From DAOUET01 sp034430155 (GTDB taxonomy: Bacteria; Chloroflexota; Anaerolineae; Anaerolineales; UBA4823): a stretch of DNA of 64,000 nucleotides. The DNA is taken from contig DAOUET010000059.1 in the NCBI GenBank assembly GCA_034430155.1, forward strand, positions 9,860-73,859. The letters are read 5' to 3'. Below, in pieces: positions 26,578 through 35,312 of the stretch. A program made the position numbers and the translations under genes. Under the pieces are notes generated by a model. That model was not told the DNA's origin. It ran no database searches and worked only from the letters and a program-made list of their open reading frames with translations. Within the stretch, counting starts at the first letter, position 1, and every line of letters begins with the position of its first letter.

Positions 26578-27639
26578 TCAACCCCCCAAGTTCGCAGCCT
26601 CGATCCCCGGCCAGCTCTGGATGGGGTCTGTGGAGCACACCAGGTGCATGCCGGCCTCGGCAAAACGCCGGTAAGCCTGGTCAGCTTGTTCGGAATAATC
26701 GACCACCCCCGGCACCACCACCGGTGAACTGCAATCCTCTAATAAATAGATCTTCTCGGCCAGGTTTTCATGGCGGGTTTGAATGTCCGCCAGCAAATCT
26801 TCGAGGGTCCAGGCGACGCAATGGCTTTTAGCCTGCCCGGCAACCACGATAGCATCCAAATCCAACACTTTCTGGATGAATCGATAGCTCTTGTGATCGA
26901 TCTGCTCGCCGTCAGGACCCTGTAACACTTCCGGACCGACTGCAGAATAATGTTCGCTGAGGGGATTACGTCCCTTAATAATGAAATCAACCTGGCTTTG
27001 GCGGGCGATGGTGTGGAAGAAAAAAGCTTCCTCGACCGAGGCGACCAGGGCGTGACCGATGCCGCCAAACATGGAATGGTACGGCCAGATGGTCAGGTCA
27101 TACTTATGGCGGCTGGCGAGCTGCCCGGTGTAATGCTCCAGATATCTCTGCCCGTATTCGGGCGTGACGCCCAGGCTGGGCGCCACGCCCGGGTTGAATT
27201 TCCAACGACCCTGCCTGATATCATCAGGGGTGATCAGGGTCAAGGGATCAGGGTGCTCTCCCCGGGCGTCCACCAGAAAGATGGCATGGAAGATCTGGAT
27301 GGCCTGGTGGGTATCCATCGTGGCGGTGATTTCCGTGATCAACCCCAGATTGCGATAGATGAATTCAACCAGGCGACGGTTATCATCGACAGCGCCCATA
27401 CCGGTGGGACCGGCGACAAACAATTCGAAGTCAGGCAGGCAGAAGGTGTTCTGCACATCCACGGCAAATAGCCCGATCTTGAATTCATCCTGGGCGGCAG
27501 GTGTGATGCCATGCTGCTGAGCCCACCGGCTGGCGGCCTGGGCGCGTTCCTGGTAGGGCACTTTCCACACTCGAGCGATTTTTTGGGGGTCGTAATGAGG
27601 GGGAAGGGGTAACCCCGGAAATGAGTTTCTGGAGGGCAT
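26578..27639 (-). CDS. Isochorismatase-family cysteine hydrolase
   Basis: This 353-residue protein has the cysteine hydrolase core: Asp in GLFAVDVQNTF and the nucleophile Cys in VVAGQAKSHCVAWTLED, about 200 residues later. It is longer than typical nicotinamidases (about 180-210), with an N-terminal extension and an insertion containing IWPYHSMFGG and INGRNPLSEHYS-like sequence (IKGRNPLSEHYSAV). The substrate may be nicotinamide or another amide and cannot be fixed. GGAGAG precedes the ATG at 27639, which is preferred over one 11 codons upstream. Its stop is only 13 bases from the tRNA remnant, marking the right edge of the AT-rich island. Confidence 0.8.
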   Translation of the reverse strand: MPSRNSFPGLPLPPHYDPQKIARVWKVPYQERAQAASRWAQQHGITPAAQDEFKIGLFAVDVQNTFCLPDFELFVAGPTGMGAVDDNRRLVEFIYRNLGLITEITATMDTHQAIQIFHAIFLVDARGEHPDPLTLITPDDIRQGRWKFNPGVAPSLGVTPEYGQRYLEHYTGQLASRHKYDLTIWPYHSMFGGIGHALVASVEEAFFFHTIARQSQVDFIIKGRNPLSEHYSAVGPEVLQGPDGEQIDHKSYRFIQKVLDLDAIVVAGQAKSHCVAWTLEDLLADIQTRHENLAEKIYLLEDCSSPVVVPGVVDYSEQADQAYRRFAEAGMHLVCSTDPIQSWPGIEAANLGG

Positions 27640-27808
27640 AGTCTCTCCTTGGTTATGGCTATATGCAGGCAAAGGTCAAAACATTAAAAGGTGAACCCTC
27701 TTAGTGTTTATCAGACACACTATATCCGATTCCATTCTCGCGCCTTTCAGGGAGGTGTCAAGTTAGAGGTATTAATGGGTGCATGTCAGATCAGGGCGAG
27801 TATGCTGA

Positions 27809-28305
27809 CTACCTCCAGCCTGAGGAGGGTTTGGGGTGTTTTGTGGCAAGGCGTCGCAGGCCAATCGCAATCGCTATAAAATAGCCAAGGTAGGCGATCA
27901 CTTCGGTAAGGGAGGGATTGGCGTTATAACCAAACAAAGCTTTAAGCAACGATCCGAAAAGGGAATTCTCATCCAAGATAAGGTTGATGTCCCATACATG
28001 GTCAATAAGCGCGGGAATCCAGCCCAACTGGTTGAATTCATGAACGCTGAGAGCGACCAGACCGGCGGCGAAAAGGATCAAAAGAACCCCGGTGACCTGG
28101 AAAAAGCGCCTCAAACTAGGGAAGCGCCCAGGCTCTGCAAAATGATCGCCACTAAAAGGCTGATAACCGTCGCGCTCGACAAACCAGCCCAAACCACGAC
28201 GTTTAGTTCAGAACGGTTGAACTTGCGCACCGCACCGATGAGGATACCGATAATCAGGGCAGCTTCAAGCCCTTCACGCAAAGAAAGCACGTAACTGGGA
28301 AGCAC
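27809..28305 (-). pseudogene. FTR1-family iron permease with internal deletion and frameshift
   Basis: The first frame (GTG at 28305) encodes the FTR1 N-terminus with its iron-binding motif (LSLREGLEAALIIGILIGAV) and ends at a stop after ILQSLGASLV. An overlapping frame carries the C-terminal half: RFFQVTGVLLILFAAGLVAL, then SVHEFNQLG, VWDINLILDENS and ALFGYNANPSL. The middle third, with the second REGLE motif, is missing and the frames do not match. The protein would lack several of the seven expected membrane segments. A high-affinity iron uptake gene appears to have been lost here. Confidence 0.8.
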
Positions 28306-28442
28306 GCTAAAACCTCTTTGTCAAGAAATTGACGGCATCTGTGAGACTCTGGAATTTTCTCTACATTTAAAGTAGTGAGTGGGCACTAAAGCGGCTGGTT
28401 CGTAGTTGGGAAACCCTGGCGTCGCGACCGGGATAGCAAGGT

Positions 28443-28643
28443 TCAATCGTGCCCGTGCCCCTCTGGTACGTCAAACTGCTCTGCTCCCGGCAGTTTACTG
28501 GCCAGCTGAGCTGGTTTGTGGATCAGGACCGGCAGATGTTGAGGGCAAATCCAATAGGCTGCTCCCTGGTAGGAGAGCCTTATAAGCGGCACCTGATCCG
28601 CATCTTGCTCACAATATAAACAAACCGGCTGATGGTCGACCAT
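28443..28643 (-). CDS. Small Cys/His metal-binding protein
   Basis: This 66-residue protein has CxxC near its start (C8, C11 in VCLYCEQD) and CPQH further on (C33, H36), then HKPAQLASKLPG and a His-rich end (EGHGHD). The four ligands suggest a single zinc or iron site. I know of no assigned function. GAGGT precedes the ATG. It lies just upstream of the broken FTR1 permease on the same strand, so a metal-related role is possible but unproven. Confidence 0.65.
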   Translation of the reverse strand: MVDHQPVCLYCEQDADQVPLIRLSYQGAAYWICPQHLPVLIHKPAQLASKLPGAEQFDVPEGHGHD

Positions 28644-28703
28644 ATTAACACCTCTAATAGGATATAAAACGCTTAATAGTGAGCTGAACGAAGATAAATA
28701 TTT

Positions 28704-28800
28704 TAGGACTTACGCAGTTAGTGGGAGGATGGAGGTGTTTGGGCAGGCATTGCCCGCCCAAATACCCCCGATTTTCCCCTGAACTGCGTAACTACTATAT
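28704..28800. repeat. 97-bp palindromic dispersed repeat, copy 2
   Basis: This copy matches 14832-14929 over its full length with scattered differences. Its ends are perfect inverted repeats, TTACGCAGTT and AACTGCGTAA, and the centre is the palindrome around GGGCAGGCATTGCCCGCCC. It lies in the gap between the small metal-binding gene and the phosphofructokinase terminator. Confidence 0.85.
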
Positions 28801-28869
28801 TTATCAGGCTATCCGGGGTCACAAGCCAGGCTTATCTTGATCTATATTCCCGGGCTAGGAGAGAAAAGG

Positions 28870-28913
28870 TCGAAAAGCGCAGTCCTGCGAGGGATGGGTA
28901 TGCAGGACTGCGC
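28870..28913 (-). terminator. Intrinsic terminator of the phosphofructokinase gene
   Basis: GCGCAGTCCTGC (28877-28888) pairs perfectly with GCAGGACTGCGC (28902-28913). On the minus strand the stem is followed by TTTTCGACCTTTTC. It lies 22 bases after the stop of the phosphofructokinase gene. Confidence 0.8.
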
Positions 28914-28934
28914 CTGGCTTGGCCTTAAAAAATT

Positions 28935-30092
28935 TCAATATAGAAACATGGGTTTACCTTCAACCGAACGCAGCTTCGGGCGGTAGCTTTCGACGTCATA
29001 AAGCTCGTCTACATCTACGCGTTTGAGGCTTATGGTGACCGTGTTGGCGGGTACATGCGTGTATCTGCCGCCCTGCAAGGCAACCATGTATCCAAATTGG
29101 CGCTTGTTGATCAAATCCATAGCCATATTGGCATAATTGGTCGCTACCATGAGATCGAGCGAATCAGGGGCGCCGCTGCGCATCAGATAAGCCACCTGCT
29201 GGTATATCGTGCTGAGGCCGGTGATCTCCTTGAGAGCATCGGCAGTCAGCACCCCGATACCCCCAAGCTTCTTATGACCGAAAGAATCGGCCTGACCATA
29301 CTCGATTATCTTGCCGCCGACAAAACGAGCGCCTTCGGAAATCGTCACGATGGCGTAATGACTGGGGTTACCGAGGCGATCCTCGACCAGTAAACTGGCC
29401 AGCTTCTCGGGGTCGAAGGGCACCTCGGAGATAATGGCGCGGTCAACCCCGGCCAGGTGGGAGGCTATCAGACAAGTCTCGCCCGAGTTGCGTCCGAAAA
29501 GCTCAACGATACCAAGCCTTTCATGAGATCCAATGGAGGTGCGCAGCTGGTGAATGATCTCAACGCTGCGGCTGATGGCAGTTGAGAAACCGATACAATA
29601 ATCGGTGCCAAAGACATCGTTATCCATGGTTTTCGGAATAGCAACCACCGGAAAGTTTTCTTCATGCAAGCGAGCGCCGTAACTGAGGGTATCATCTCCA
29701 CCGATGGGAACCAGCAGGTCGATTCCCAGTTGGTCGAGCACCTCAAGGACGTGGGGGGTAAAGTCCCGCAATTCTTGATCGTTACCTACGGTACCCCTTT
29801 CGAGCAAGAAGGCGGGGACCTCTCTAGGGCTCACTTTGGATGGATTAGTCCGGCTGGTATGCAAGACAGTCCCGCCAGTACGATCAATTGTACGAGTGTT
29901 CTTTTTGTCTAACGGTAAGATGCACTCCCCGTGGGAGCTGGGATCGGCGTGGTTGTAGCCCAAGAGACCCCACCAACCCCGGCGGATGCCCAAGACTTCA
30001 TAACCTTCGTCAATTGCCCGGTAAACCAGGGCTTTAATACAAGGGTTGAGGCCGGGCACGTCGCCTCCACCTGTCAAAACACCTATACGCAT
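28935..30092 (-). CDS. pfp: PPi-type phosphofructokinase, paralogue 1
   Basis: This 385-residue enzyme phosphorylates fructose 6-phosphate. The motif GGDDT (131-135) has Asp where ATP-dependent enzymes have Gly, and PKTMDND (153-159) has Lys where they have Gly. Both point to pyrophosphate as donor and to a reversible reaction. The start MRIGVLTGGGDVPGLNP has GAGGAGG upstream. A second enzyme of the same type lies upstream on the same strand. The two differ in places near the active site (GRNSGET here, GRYAGFT there; DNDVFGTDYC against DNDVPGTDYC), so they may differ in sugar-phosphate substrate or regulation. Confidence 0.88.
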   Translation of the reverse strand: MRIGVLTGGGDVPGLNPCIKALVYRAIDEGYEVLGIRRGWWGLLGYNHADPSSHGECILPLDKKNTRTIDRTGGTVLHTSRTNPSKVSPREVPAFLLERGTVGNDQELRDFTPHVLEVLDQLGIDLLVPIGGDDTLSYGARLHEENFPVVAIPKTMDNDVFGTDYCIGFSTAISRSVEIIHQLRTSIGSHERLGIVELFGRNSGETCLIASHLAGVDRAIISEVPFDPEKLASLLVEDRLGNPSHYAIVTISEGARFVGGKIIEYGQADSFGHKKLGGIGVLTADALKEITGLSTIYQQVAYLMRSGAPDSLDLMVATNYANMAMDLINKRQFGYMVALQGGRYTHVPANTVTISLKRVDVDELYDVESYRPKLRSVEGKPMFLY

Positions 30093-30402
30093 AATTAATG
30101 CCTCCTCGGTGTACCCAAATTCTAGGGAATATAGATCCTTTAATCAGCGATCCGCCAGCGCGGGCGCTTCATCCAGCAAAGCCAATTCACCTCGCCGATG
30201 GTGGAGCCAATCAAACTCAATAAAAATTGGGGAGCCAGGTCTAATTTTAACAGACAAATGGCAGTCAACGGGAAATGACTTGCCTCTCCAGCCTGAACAG
30301 CTCTGGGGTAAATGGCTTCCCCAGCCACTTACCCGCCAAGCTGCCAGAGGCGGATGGCATTACCTGAAACTACCAATCGAGGGATCCTTGCTCGGCCTGC
30401 TT
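30093..30402. other. Gap between the two phosphofructokinase genes
   Basis: These 310 bases hold the ribosome binding site of the downstream phosphofructokinase and otherwise nothing I recognise. A plus-strand frame crosses it and runs antisense into both kinase genes, without family-like sequence. No terminator hairpin is evident, so read-through from paralogue 2 to paralogue 1 is possible. Confidence 0.5.
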
Positions 30403-31605
30403 CTACTCGCTGGTCATGATCAACAAGGGCTTCATTTCGAAGCTTTTATAATGAGGTCGCAATCGCTCCTTGTTATAGAAAACATCTACATCGACGACTT
30501 TTTTCTTGCTTGTGACGATCTCAATGGGAACATTATCGTAGCGCCCGTTCTTCAAGACGACCAAGCGACCATCGAGTTTCTTGATGACCAAATCCAGGGC
30601 TAAATTCCCGTAGGCCATAGGAACGATTGAATCGATGGCATCGGGATCGCCGCCGCGCACCATGTAGCCCAGTTTTTGATTAATGGTGTTGACCGGTTTG
30701 GCGTTATTATACTTAGGGGAGAGCTCCTTCAATTTCGCCGAAACAAGGTCGCCAATGCCACCCAACTTCATATGCCCGTAAGCGTCCGCCTCGGAGCTTT
30801 GAAATACCATTTCCCCACCCTCAAACATAGCCCCTTCTGAGACGATCACTACGGCGTACTTGCTGGGGTTTTTATTGCGGTCGTAGATCAACAAATCAGC
30901 CAGCTGATCGATGTCGAAGCGATACTCTGGAATGACGCAGCGATTGGCGGCGCCTGCCATGGTCGGGAGCATGGCTGTGAAGCCGGCATAGCGCCCGAAG
31001 ACTTCCAGAATCAACAATCTCTCATGCGAACCCGCTGAAGTCCGCAGGTTGTTGGCCATCATGATGGTTCTGGTGACACAGGTGCTAAAACCGATACAGT
31101 AATCGGTTCCAGGCACATCGTTGTCCATCGTCTTTGGAATGGCAATCACCTTGATGCCTTCCTGGTATAACCGTACGGCATAGCTGAGGGTATCATCACC
31201 CCCGATAGGAATGAGGTAATCCACTCCCAAATAATCCAGGTTTTTCAATACCTCGGCTGTCAAATCGTTGACCTCATCGGGATAGCTATCCTGCAAACGG
31301 TCTGGAACACTAGCTTTAGGCATATTGCTAGGCCGGGTGCGCGAGGTGTGCAGAAAAGTTCCTCCGGTTCTGCCAGCTTTGTTGACGATCTCTTCGGTAA
31401 GAACCTGGAAATTATTGCTGTTATCAGCCTTTGGGTCACGGATGATGTCGACGGCGCCGGCCCAACCACGCCGTAACCCGATCACCTGGTAGCCTTCCCG
31501 CAAAGCCCTAATGGTGACAGCTCGAATGGCAGGATTTAATCCCGGCACATCTCCACCCCCAGTTAAAATTGCGATCACACCTTGAGTCTTTATTAGATTC
31601 GCCAT
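30403..31605 (-). CDS. pfp: PPi-type phosphofructokinase, paralogue 2
   Basis: This 400-residue enzyme is clearly homologous to the 28935-30092 product along its length. It too has the PPi-type GGDDT (135-139) and PKTMDND (157-163) motifs and the nucleotide-loop start ILTGGGDVPGLNP. The later motif YMVRGGDPDAIDS and GRYDNVPIEIV are typical of the clade. It lies 21 bases after the methylmalonyl-CoA mutase gene and may share its transcript. Having two pyrophosphate-type enzymes side by side is unusual; one may be specialised for gluconeogenesis or for sedoheptulose 7-phosphate. This division of labour is inference. Confidence 0.88.
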   Translation of the reverse strand: MANLIKTQGVIAILTGGGDVPGLNPAIRAVTIRALREGYQVIGLRRGWAGAVDIIRDPKADNSNNFQVLTEEIVNKAGRTGGTFLHTSRTRPSNMPKASVPDRLQDSYPDEVNDLTAEVLKNLDYLGVDYLIPIGGDDTLSYAVRLYQEGIKVIAIPKTMDNDVPGTDYCIGFSTCVTRTIMMANNLRTSAGSHERLLILEVFGRYAGFTAMLPTMAGAANRCVIPEYRFDIDQLADLLIYDRNKNPSKYAVVIVSEGAMFEGGEMVFQSSEADAYGHMKLGGIGDLVSAKLKELSPKYNNAKPVNTINQKLGYMVRGGDPDAIDSIVPMAYGNLALDLVIKKLDGRLVVLKNGRYDNVPIEIVTSKKKVVDVDVFYNKERLRPHYKSFEMKPLLIMTSE

Positions 31606-31626
31606 AAATTACAACCCTTTCAGCCT

Positions 31627-33306
31627 TTAGATCCAGGTCGGTTCTACATAAGTGCCAAATGCACCTTTCATCACCGCGATTATCTCGCTAAGAGTAGCAT
31701 ACGATCGCACCGCCTGGAGGATATACGGCATCGTGTTTTCAGTTCCCTGGCAGGCGAGGCGCAATTTATCCAAAGCCTGCCCAACGGCGCCATTGTCGCG
31801 CTCTTCCCGCAGCGTTTCGAGGCGCTTGACCTGCCGGCGATAACCCTGAGGGTCCATCTGAAGGATTGGGATCTCATAGGGTTTAGGGTCTTGATAAGCA
31901 TTGACACCAACGATCCTGCGAAGGTTGCGATCGATCTCGCGCTGGTAGCGATAAGCCGCGTCGGAGATCTCGCTTTGGAAAAAGCCCTTTTCGATAGCCG
32001 GGAGCACACCCCCCAGCTCTTCAATACGACGAAAATAATGGTAGGCTTGAGCTTCAATGCTATCGGTCTGAGCTTCCACAAAGAAGGAGCCGCCCAGCGG
32101 ATCGATGGTGTTGGCGACGCCCGATTCTTCGGCCAGGACTTGTTGGGTGCGCAAGGCAACCGTGGCAGCATGTTGAGAGGGTAATGCCAGGGCTTCATCC
32201 ATGCTGTTGGTGTGCAAAGACTGGGTGCCTCCCAACACAGCAGCCAGGGCCTGGATGGCCACGCGCACGATGTTGTTCTCAGGCTGCTGGGCGGTGAGGG
32301 AGACCCCGGCCGTCTGGGTGTGGAAGCGCATCAACCAGGAACGCGGGTTTTTGGCGCCAAAGGTCTCTTTCATCTCGCGCGCCCAGATTCGCCGGGCAGC
32401 GCGGTATTTGGCGATCTCTTCGAAAAAGTCGTTGTGGGCGTTAAAGAAAAACGACAAGCGCGGGGCAAAATCGTCGACCTGCAGGCCGCGTTCGATAGCC
32501 CAACGCGCATATTCGAACCCATCCACCAGGGTGAAAGCCAACTCTTGAGCCGCGGTCGAGCCGGCTTCGCGGATGTGGTACCCAGAGATGCTGATAGTAT
32601 TCCACTGAGGGACCGATTGAGAGCCAAACTCAATGGTATCTACCACCAGGCGCATGGATGGTTCAGGCGGGAAAATATACTCTTTTTGGGCAATGTATTC
32701 TTTGAGAATGTCATTCTGAAGGGTACCGCGCAACCGCTCGGAGCGGACGCCCTGCTTCTCAGCGGTGGCGATGTACATCGCCCAGATAATAGCCGCGGGG
32801 GAGTTGATGGTCATGCTGGTCGAAACTTTTTCCAGGGGGATACCATCCAGCAAGATTTCCATATCCCTGAGCGATGAAATAGCCACCCCACATTTGCCAA
32901 ACTCACCTAAAGATTCGGGCGCGTCGGCGTCATAACCCATCAGAGTGGGAAGATCGAAAGCGATTGACAAACCGGTTTGCCCCTGTTCCAGCAAATACTT
33001 AAAACGCTGGTTGGTCTCTTCGGGGGTGCCGAAGCCGGCGAACATCCGCATAGTCCACAATCTACCGCGGTGCATGGTGGGATGGATGCCTCGGGTATAG
33101 GGATACTCTCCAGGCAGGCCGAGATCCTTCAGGTAATCCATACCAGCCACATCCAGCGGGGTATAGAGCCGTTCAATCGGCTCGGATGAGGTGGTAATAA
33201 ATTGATCTTGCCTTTCGGGCAGGCTCACCAAGGTGCGCTGAAGGGTAGTTTCTTCCCACTTCTCCATTTCCTGGCGGAGCTGCTCGAGCTTTTCACGATC
33301 GTACAT
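31627..33306 (-). CDS. Methylmalonyl-CoA mutase large (catalytic) subunit
   Basis: This 559-residue protein is the substrate-binding TIM barrel of a two-chain acyl-CoA mutase: YTRGIHPTMHRGRLWTMRMF, GLSIAFDLPTLMGYDAD, STSMTINSPAAIIWAMY and GGTQSLHTNSMDEALALP. There is no B12-binding domain at its end, so a separate small subunit must exist; it is not in this window. The reaction interconverts methylmalonyl-CoA and succinyl-CoA, in propionate metabolism. The YTRG motif agrees with methylmalonyl-CoA, but isobutyryl- or ethylmalonyl-type mutases are close relatives. A TATAAT box at 33382-33387 lies upstream. Confidence 0.9.
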   Translation of the reverse strand: MYDREKLEQLRQEMEKWEETTLQRTLVSLPERQDQFITTSSEPIERLYTPLDVAGMDYLKDLGLPGEYPYTRGIHPTMHRGRLWTMRMFAGFGTPEETNQRFKYLLEQGQTGLSIAFDLPTLMGYDADAPESLGEFGKCGVAISSLRDMEILLDGIPLEKVSTSMTINSPAAIIWAMYIATAEKQGVRSERLRGTLQNDILKEYIAQKEYIFPPEPSMRLVVDTIEFGSQSVPQWNTISISGYHIREAGSTAAQELAFTLVDGFEYARWAIERGLQVDDFAPRLSFFFNAHNDFFEEIAKYRAARRIWAREMKETFGAKNPRSWLMRFHTQTAGVSLTAQQPENNIVRVAIQALAAVLGGTQSLHTNSMDEALALPSQHAATVALRTQQVLAEESGVANTIDPLGGSFFVEAQTDSIEAQAYHYFRRIEELGGVLPAIEKGFFQSEISDAAYRYQREIDRNLRRIVGVNAYQDPKPYEIPILQMDPQGYRRQVKRLETLREERDNGAVGQALDKLRLACQGTENTMPYILQAVRSYATLSEIIAVMKGAFGTYVEPTWI

Positions 33307-33381
33307 GGTTTACTCCTATGGCTTAGGGTTGTGGTTCGATGAATAACCTTTTGTCGAACAACCCACAGCGCGAATGACAAA

Positions 33382-33387
33382 ATTATA
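33382..33387 (-). promoter_or_regulatory. Possible -10 box for the mutase gene
   Basis: On the minus strand GCTATAATTTTG contains a consensus TATAAT about 75 bases before the mutase start. No clear -35 box accompanies it. Confidence 0.3.
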
Positions 33388-33443
33388 GCACGCTGGATTT
33401 CAGCCGAGTGAGGAGATCGTATCGCGCCCAAAAGCGAGATGAA

Positions 33444-34526
33444 TTAAACCGTTTTTTCAATCACATTCAGGGCCTGCTGGAGCAGCTCCATATCTGCCTG
33501 GGAGCCCATATGCCCCAAACGGAAGACTTTCCCGCTGAGAGCCCCGTAACTGCCCCCGACCACCAGGCCAAGTTCCCGGAAGCGGGCATCCAATTCAGGC
33601 CAGGATATCCCCGCGGGCAGGTTCACCGCCGTGACGGTGGGAGAAGGCAGGGCATCTCTGGCCGGATAAAGGGACAGGCCGATATTCTTCAGTCCCTCCC
33701 GACAAAAAGCCGCCACTTCAGCATGGCGCTGGAAGCTTTGGGGTAGTCCTTCGTTTAAAAGCAAGTCGGCGGCGGTGGCTAAGGCAGCCACGCCGTGCCA
33801 GTAAGGCGTATAGGGAAAATAAAAATCCTCCTGGGCGCTCTGAAAAGGCTTGAGGGCATCATAACCAACGTAATTGACCTGATCGATGATCTGCCAGGCT
33901 TTTTCACTGACAGCCACAAAAGCCATATCTGGGGGCGCGGAGAGGCATTTTTGCGAACCCCCCAGAGCCAGGTCGAGCGACCATTCATCGGTCAAAACGG
34001 GAGACCCGCCCAGGCTGGCAACCACATCGACGTACAGGAGCGGAACAGCATGCTCTCGTTTCAACTTACCGAGTTCAGCAAGCGGGTTCAAGGTGCCTGA
34101 GGGGGTCTCACAATGAACTACGGTGATCATCTTGGGTTTGAATTCGAGGATAGCCTCTTCAACCGCGACCCAATCGCTGATGGTCTGGTTGTAAGGATGG
34201 TCGATGGTGCGCACGGCAGCTCCAATCGACTTGGCCATATCGGCGATGCCATAACCAAAGACCCCCGTGGCAATCGAAAGGACCCGGTCGCCGGGGAGCA
34301 GACAGCTCTTCAAAGCTCCCCACAAAGCCAACATGCCTTCACCGGTCTGGATGGCGATGCGGTTTTCCGTCTGGAAGATTTTCTGGAGGCTGACTTCTGC
34401 GTGGTTGTATAGTTCTAGAAAGTCGTCCTCCAGATCTCCGGAGCCAAAATCTTGCTGGTACTGCTCCAAAACTTCAGGTGGCACCTTAACCGGACCGGGC
34501 ACCATCGGTATAGGATAAGTTTTCAT
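33444..34526 (-). CDS. Class V aminotransferase (alanine-glyoxylate / serine-pyruvate type)
   Basis: This 360-residue PLP enzyme begins with the family's substrate-binding stretch PIPMVPGPVKVPPEVL and has the PLP-lysine in LGGSQKCLSAPPDMAFV. TVVHCETPSGTLNPL and VDVVASLGGSPV contain the other cofactor contacts. Members transfer amino groups between alanine or serine and glyoxylate or pyruvate, in photorespiration-like or serine-cycle metabolism. The specific donor cannot be fixed. It is 137 bases upstream of the mutase gene on the same strand. No pathway partner such as hydroxypyruvate reductase is visible. Confidence 0.88.
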   Translation of the reverse strand: MKTYPIPMVPGPVKVPPEVLEQYQQDFGSGDLEDDFLELYNHAEVSLQKIFQTENRIAIQTGEGMLALWGALKSCLLPGDRVLSIATGVFGYGIADMAKSIGAAVRTIDHPYNQTISDWVAVEEAILEFKPKMITVVHCETPSGTLNPLAELGKLKREHAVPLLYVDVVASLGGSPVLTDEWSLDLALGGSQKCLSAPPDMAFVAVSEKAWQIIDQVNYVGYDALKPFQSAQEDFYFPYTPYWHGVAALATAADLLLNEGLPQSFQRHAEVAAFCREGLKNIGLSLYPARDALPSPTVTAVNLPAGISWPELDARFRELGLVVGGSYGALSGKVFRLGHMGSQADMELLQQALNVIEKTV

Positions 34527-34860
34527 GTCGGACCTCGTAGCGAAAGGACAAATAAGCGGGAAGCAGGGATTGATAATCTTAACCAGCTTTAGCCCAGGCT
34601 CTCGTGCCTGGTATGAAGCTAAGTGTTTCCTTTCACCGAAGATTCTACCGGATTTCCAAGATTATGCGGTTTTCCCCCGAAATTTGGTTATTTTAGCCTA
34701 TACCTATCAGGCACCTACTCGAGAACGAGCAATGCGAACAGGCCTGGGTCTAAGCCCAGATGATACTGGTCCTGGTTAACGCAGAACCTTTCTGATGTTT
34801 CAGCTGCTCGTTTTGAGGAGCTCTGGGAAGATCGATCTTTTGGTATGTTACGGCTCAAAC

Positions 34861-35245
34861 CAGGCAAGGCCCGGAAGACTTTCACCCTGATGCGACTGCG
34901 CAGATAAACGGTAATGGTGACCAATAAGGTCAGGTAGAAGCCGATTACACCGATCTACACCCACAATGGATGGTAAGGTGAGAGGAAAGACACCAAAACT
35001 TGAGCGAGCGAATAGGGCAGATAACGGTCTGCCATAATAACGCCGATATGAAGAAGAATAAAACCGATGGCGAGCTAAAAAAAGAACTGGTGGAAGTCAC
35101 AAGTGAACCAACCGTGTTGGATCAAATCAAAAACCTTACTGGAAACCGCCAGCCCCCAGGCCGTTGAAAGCCACAAAAGTACATAAGCAGTCAGCCCGGC
35201 AGCCCAGGTGATATACCCCATCAGTTGGAGGCTATCGATTGCGGG
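34861..35245 (-). pseudogene. Ferric-reductase-like membrane protein gene, two nonsense codons
   Basis: One minus-strand frame reads LMGYITWAAGLTAYVLLWLS, then VFDLIQHGWFTCDFHQFFF, stop, LAIGFILLHIGVIMADRYLP, YSLAQVLVSFLSPYHPLWV, stop, IGVIGFYLTLLVTITVYLRS. This is the helix pattern of ferric-reductase-like transmembrane domains, including the heme-ligand-type histidines, broken by two in-frame TAG codons. The C-terminal part beyond 34861 no longer looks family-like. The frame before the first helix is closed by TAA. The remaining bases 34527-34860 and 35246-35312 hold nothing else I recognise. An alternative is amber suppression, but no other gene here uses in-frame TAG. Confidence 0.7.
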
Positions 35246-35312
35246 TTACTGCCTGGAGGAATTTGTACAATAATGAATTTAGCGGATAATTCAGAGAATG
35301 ATTAGAGAGAAT

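Noticed and set aside
26055..26831. Plus-strand frame of 258 codons
   Set aside because: It crosses AT-rich spacer, the tRNA remnant and the 3' end of the isochorismatase-like gene on the opposite strand; composition changes abruptly within it.
30046..30603. Plus-strand frame of 185 codons between and across the two phosphofructokinase genes
   Set aside because: It runs antisense to both kinase ends, has no ribosome binding site and no family-like sequence.
34861..35245. Stop-codon recoding in the ferric-reductase-like frame
   Set aside because: Other genes in the window show no in-frame TAG apart from a clear pseudogene, so nonsense decay is simpler.
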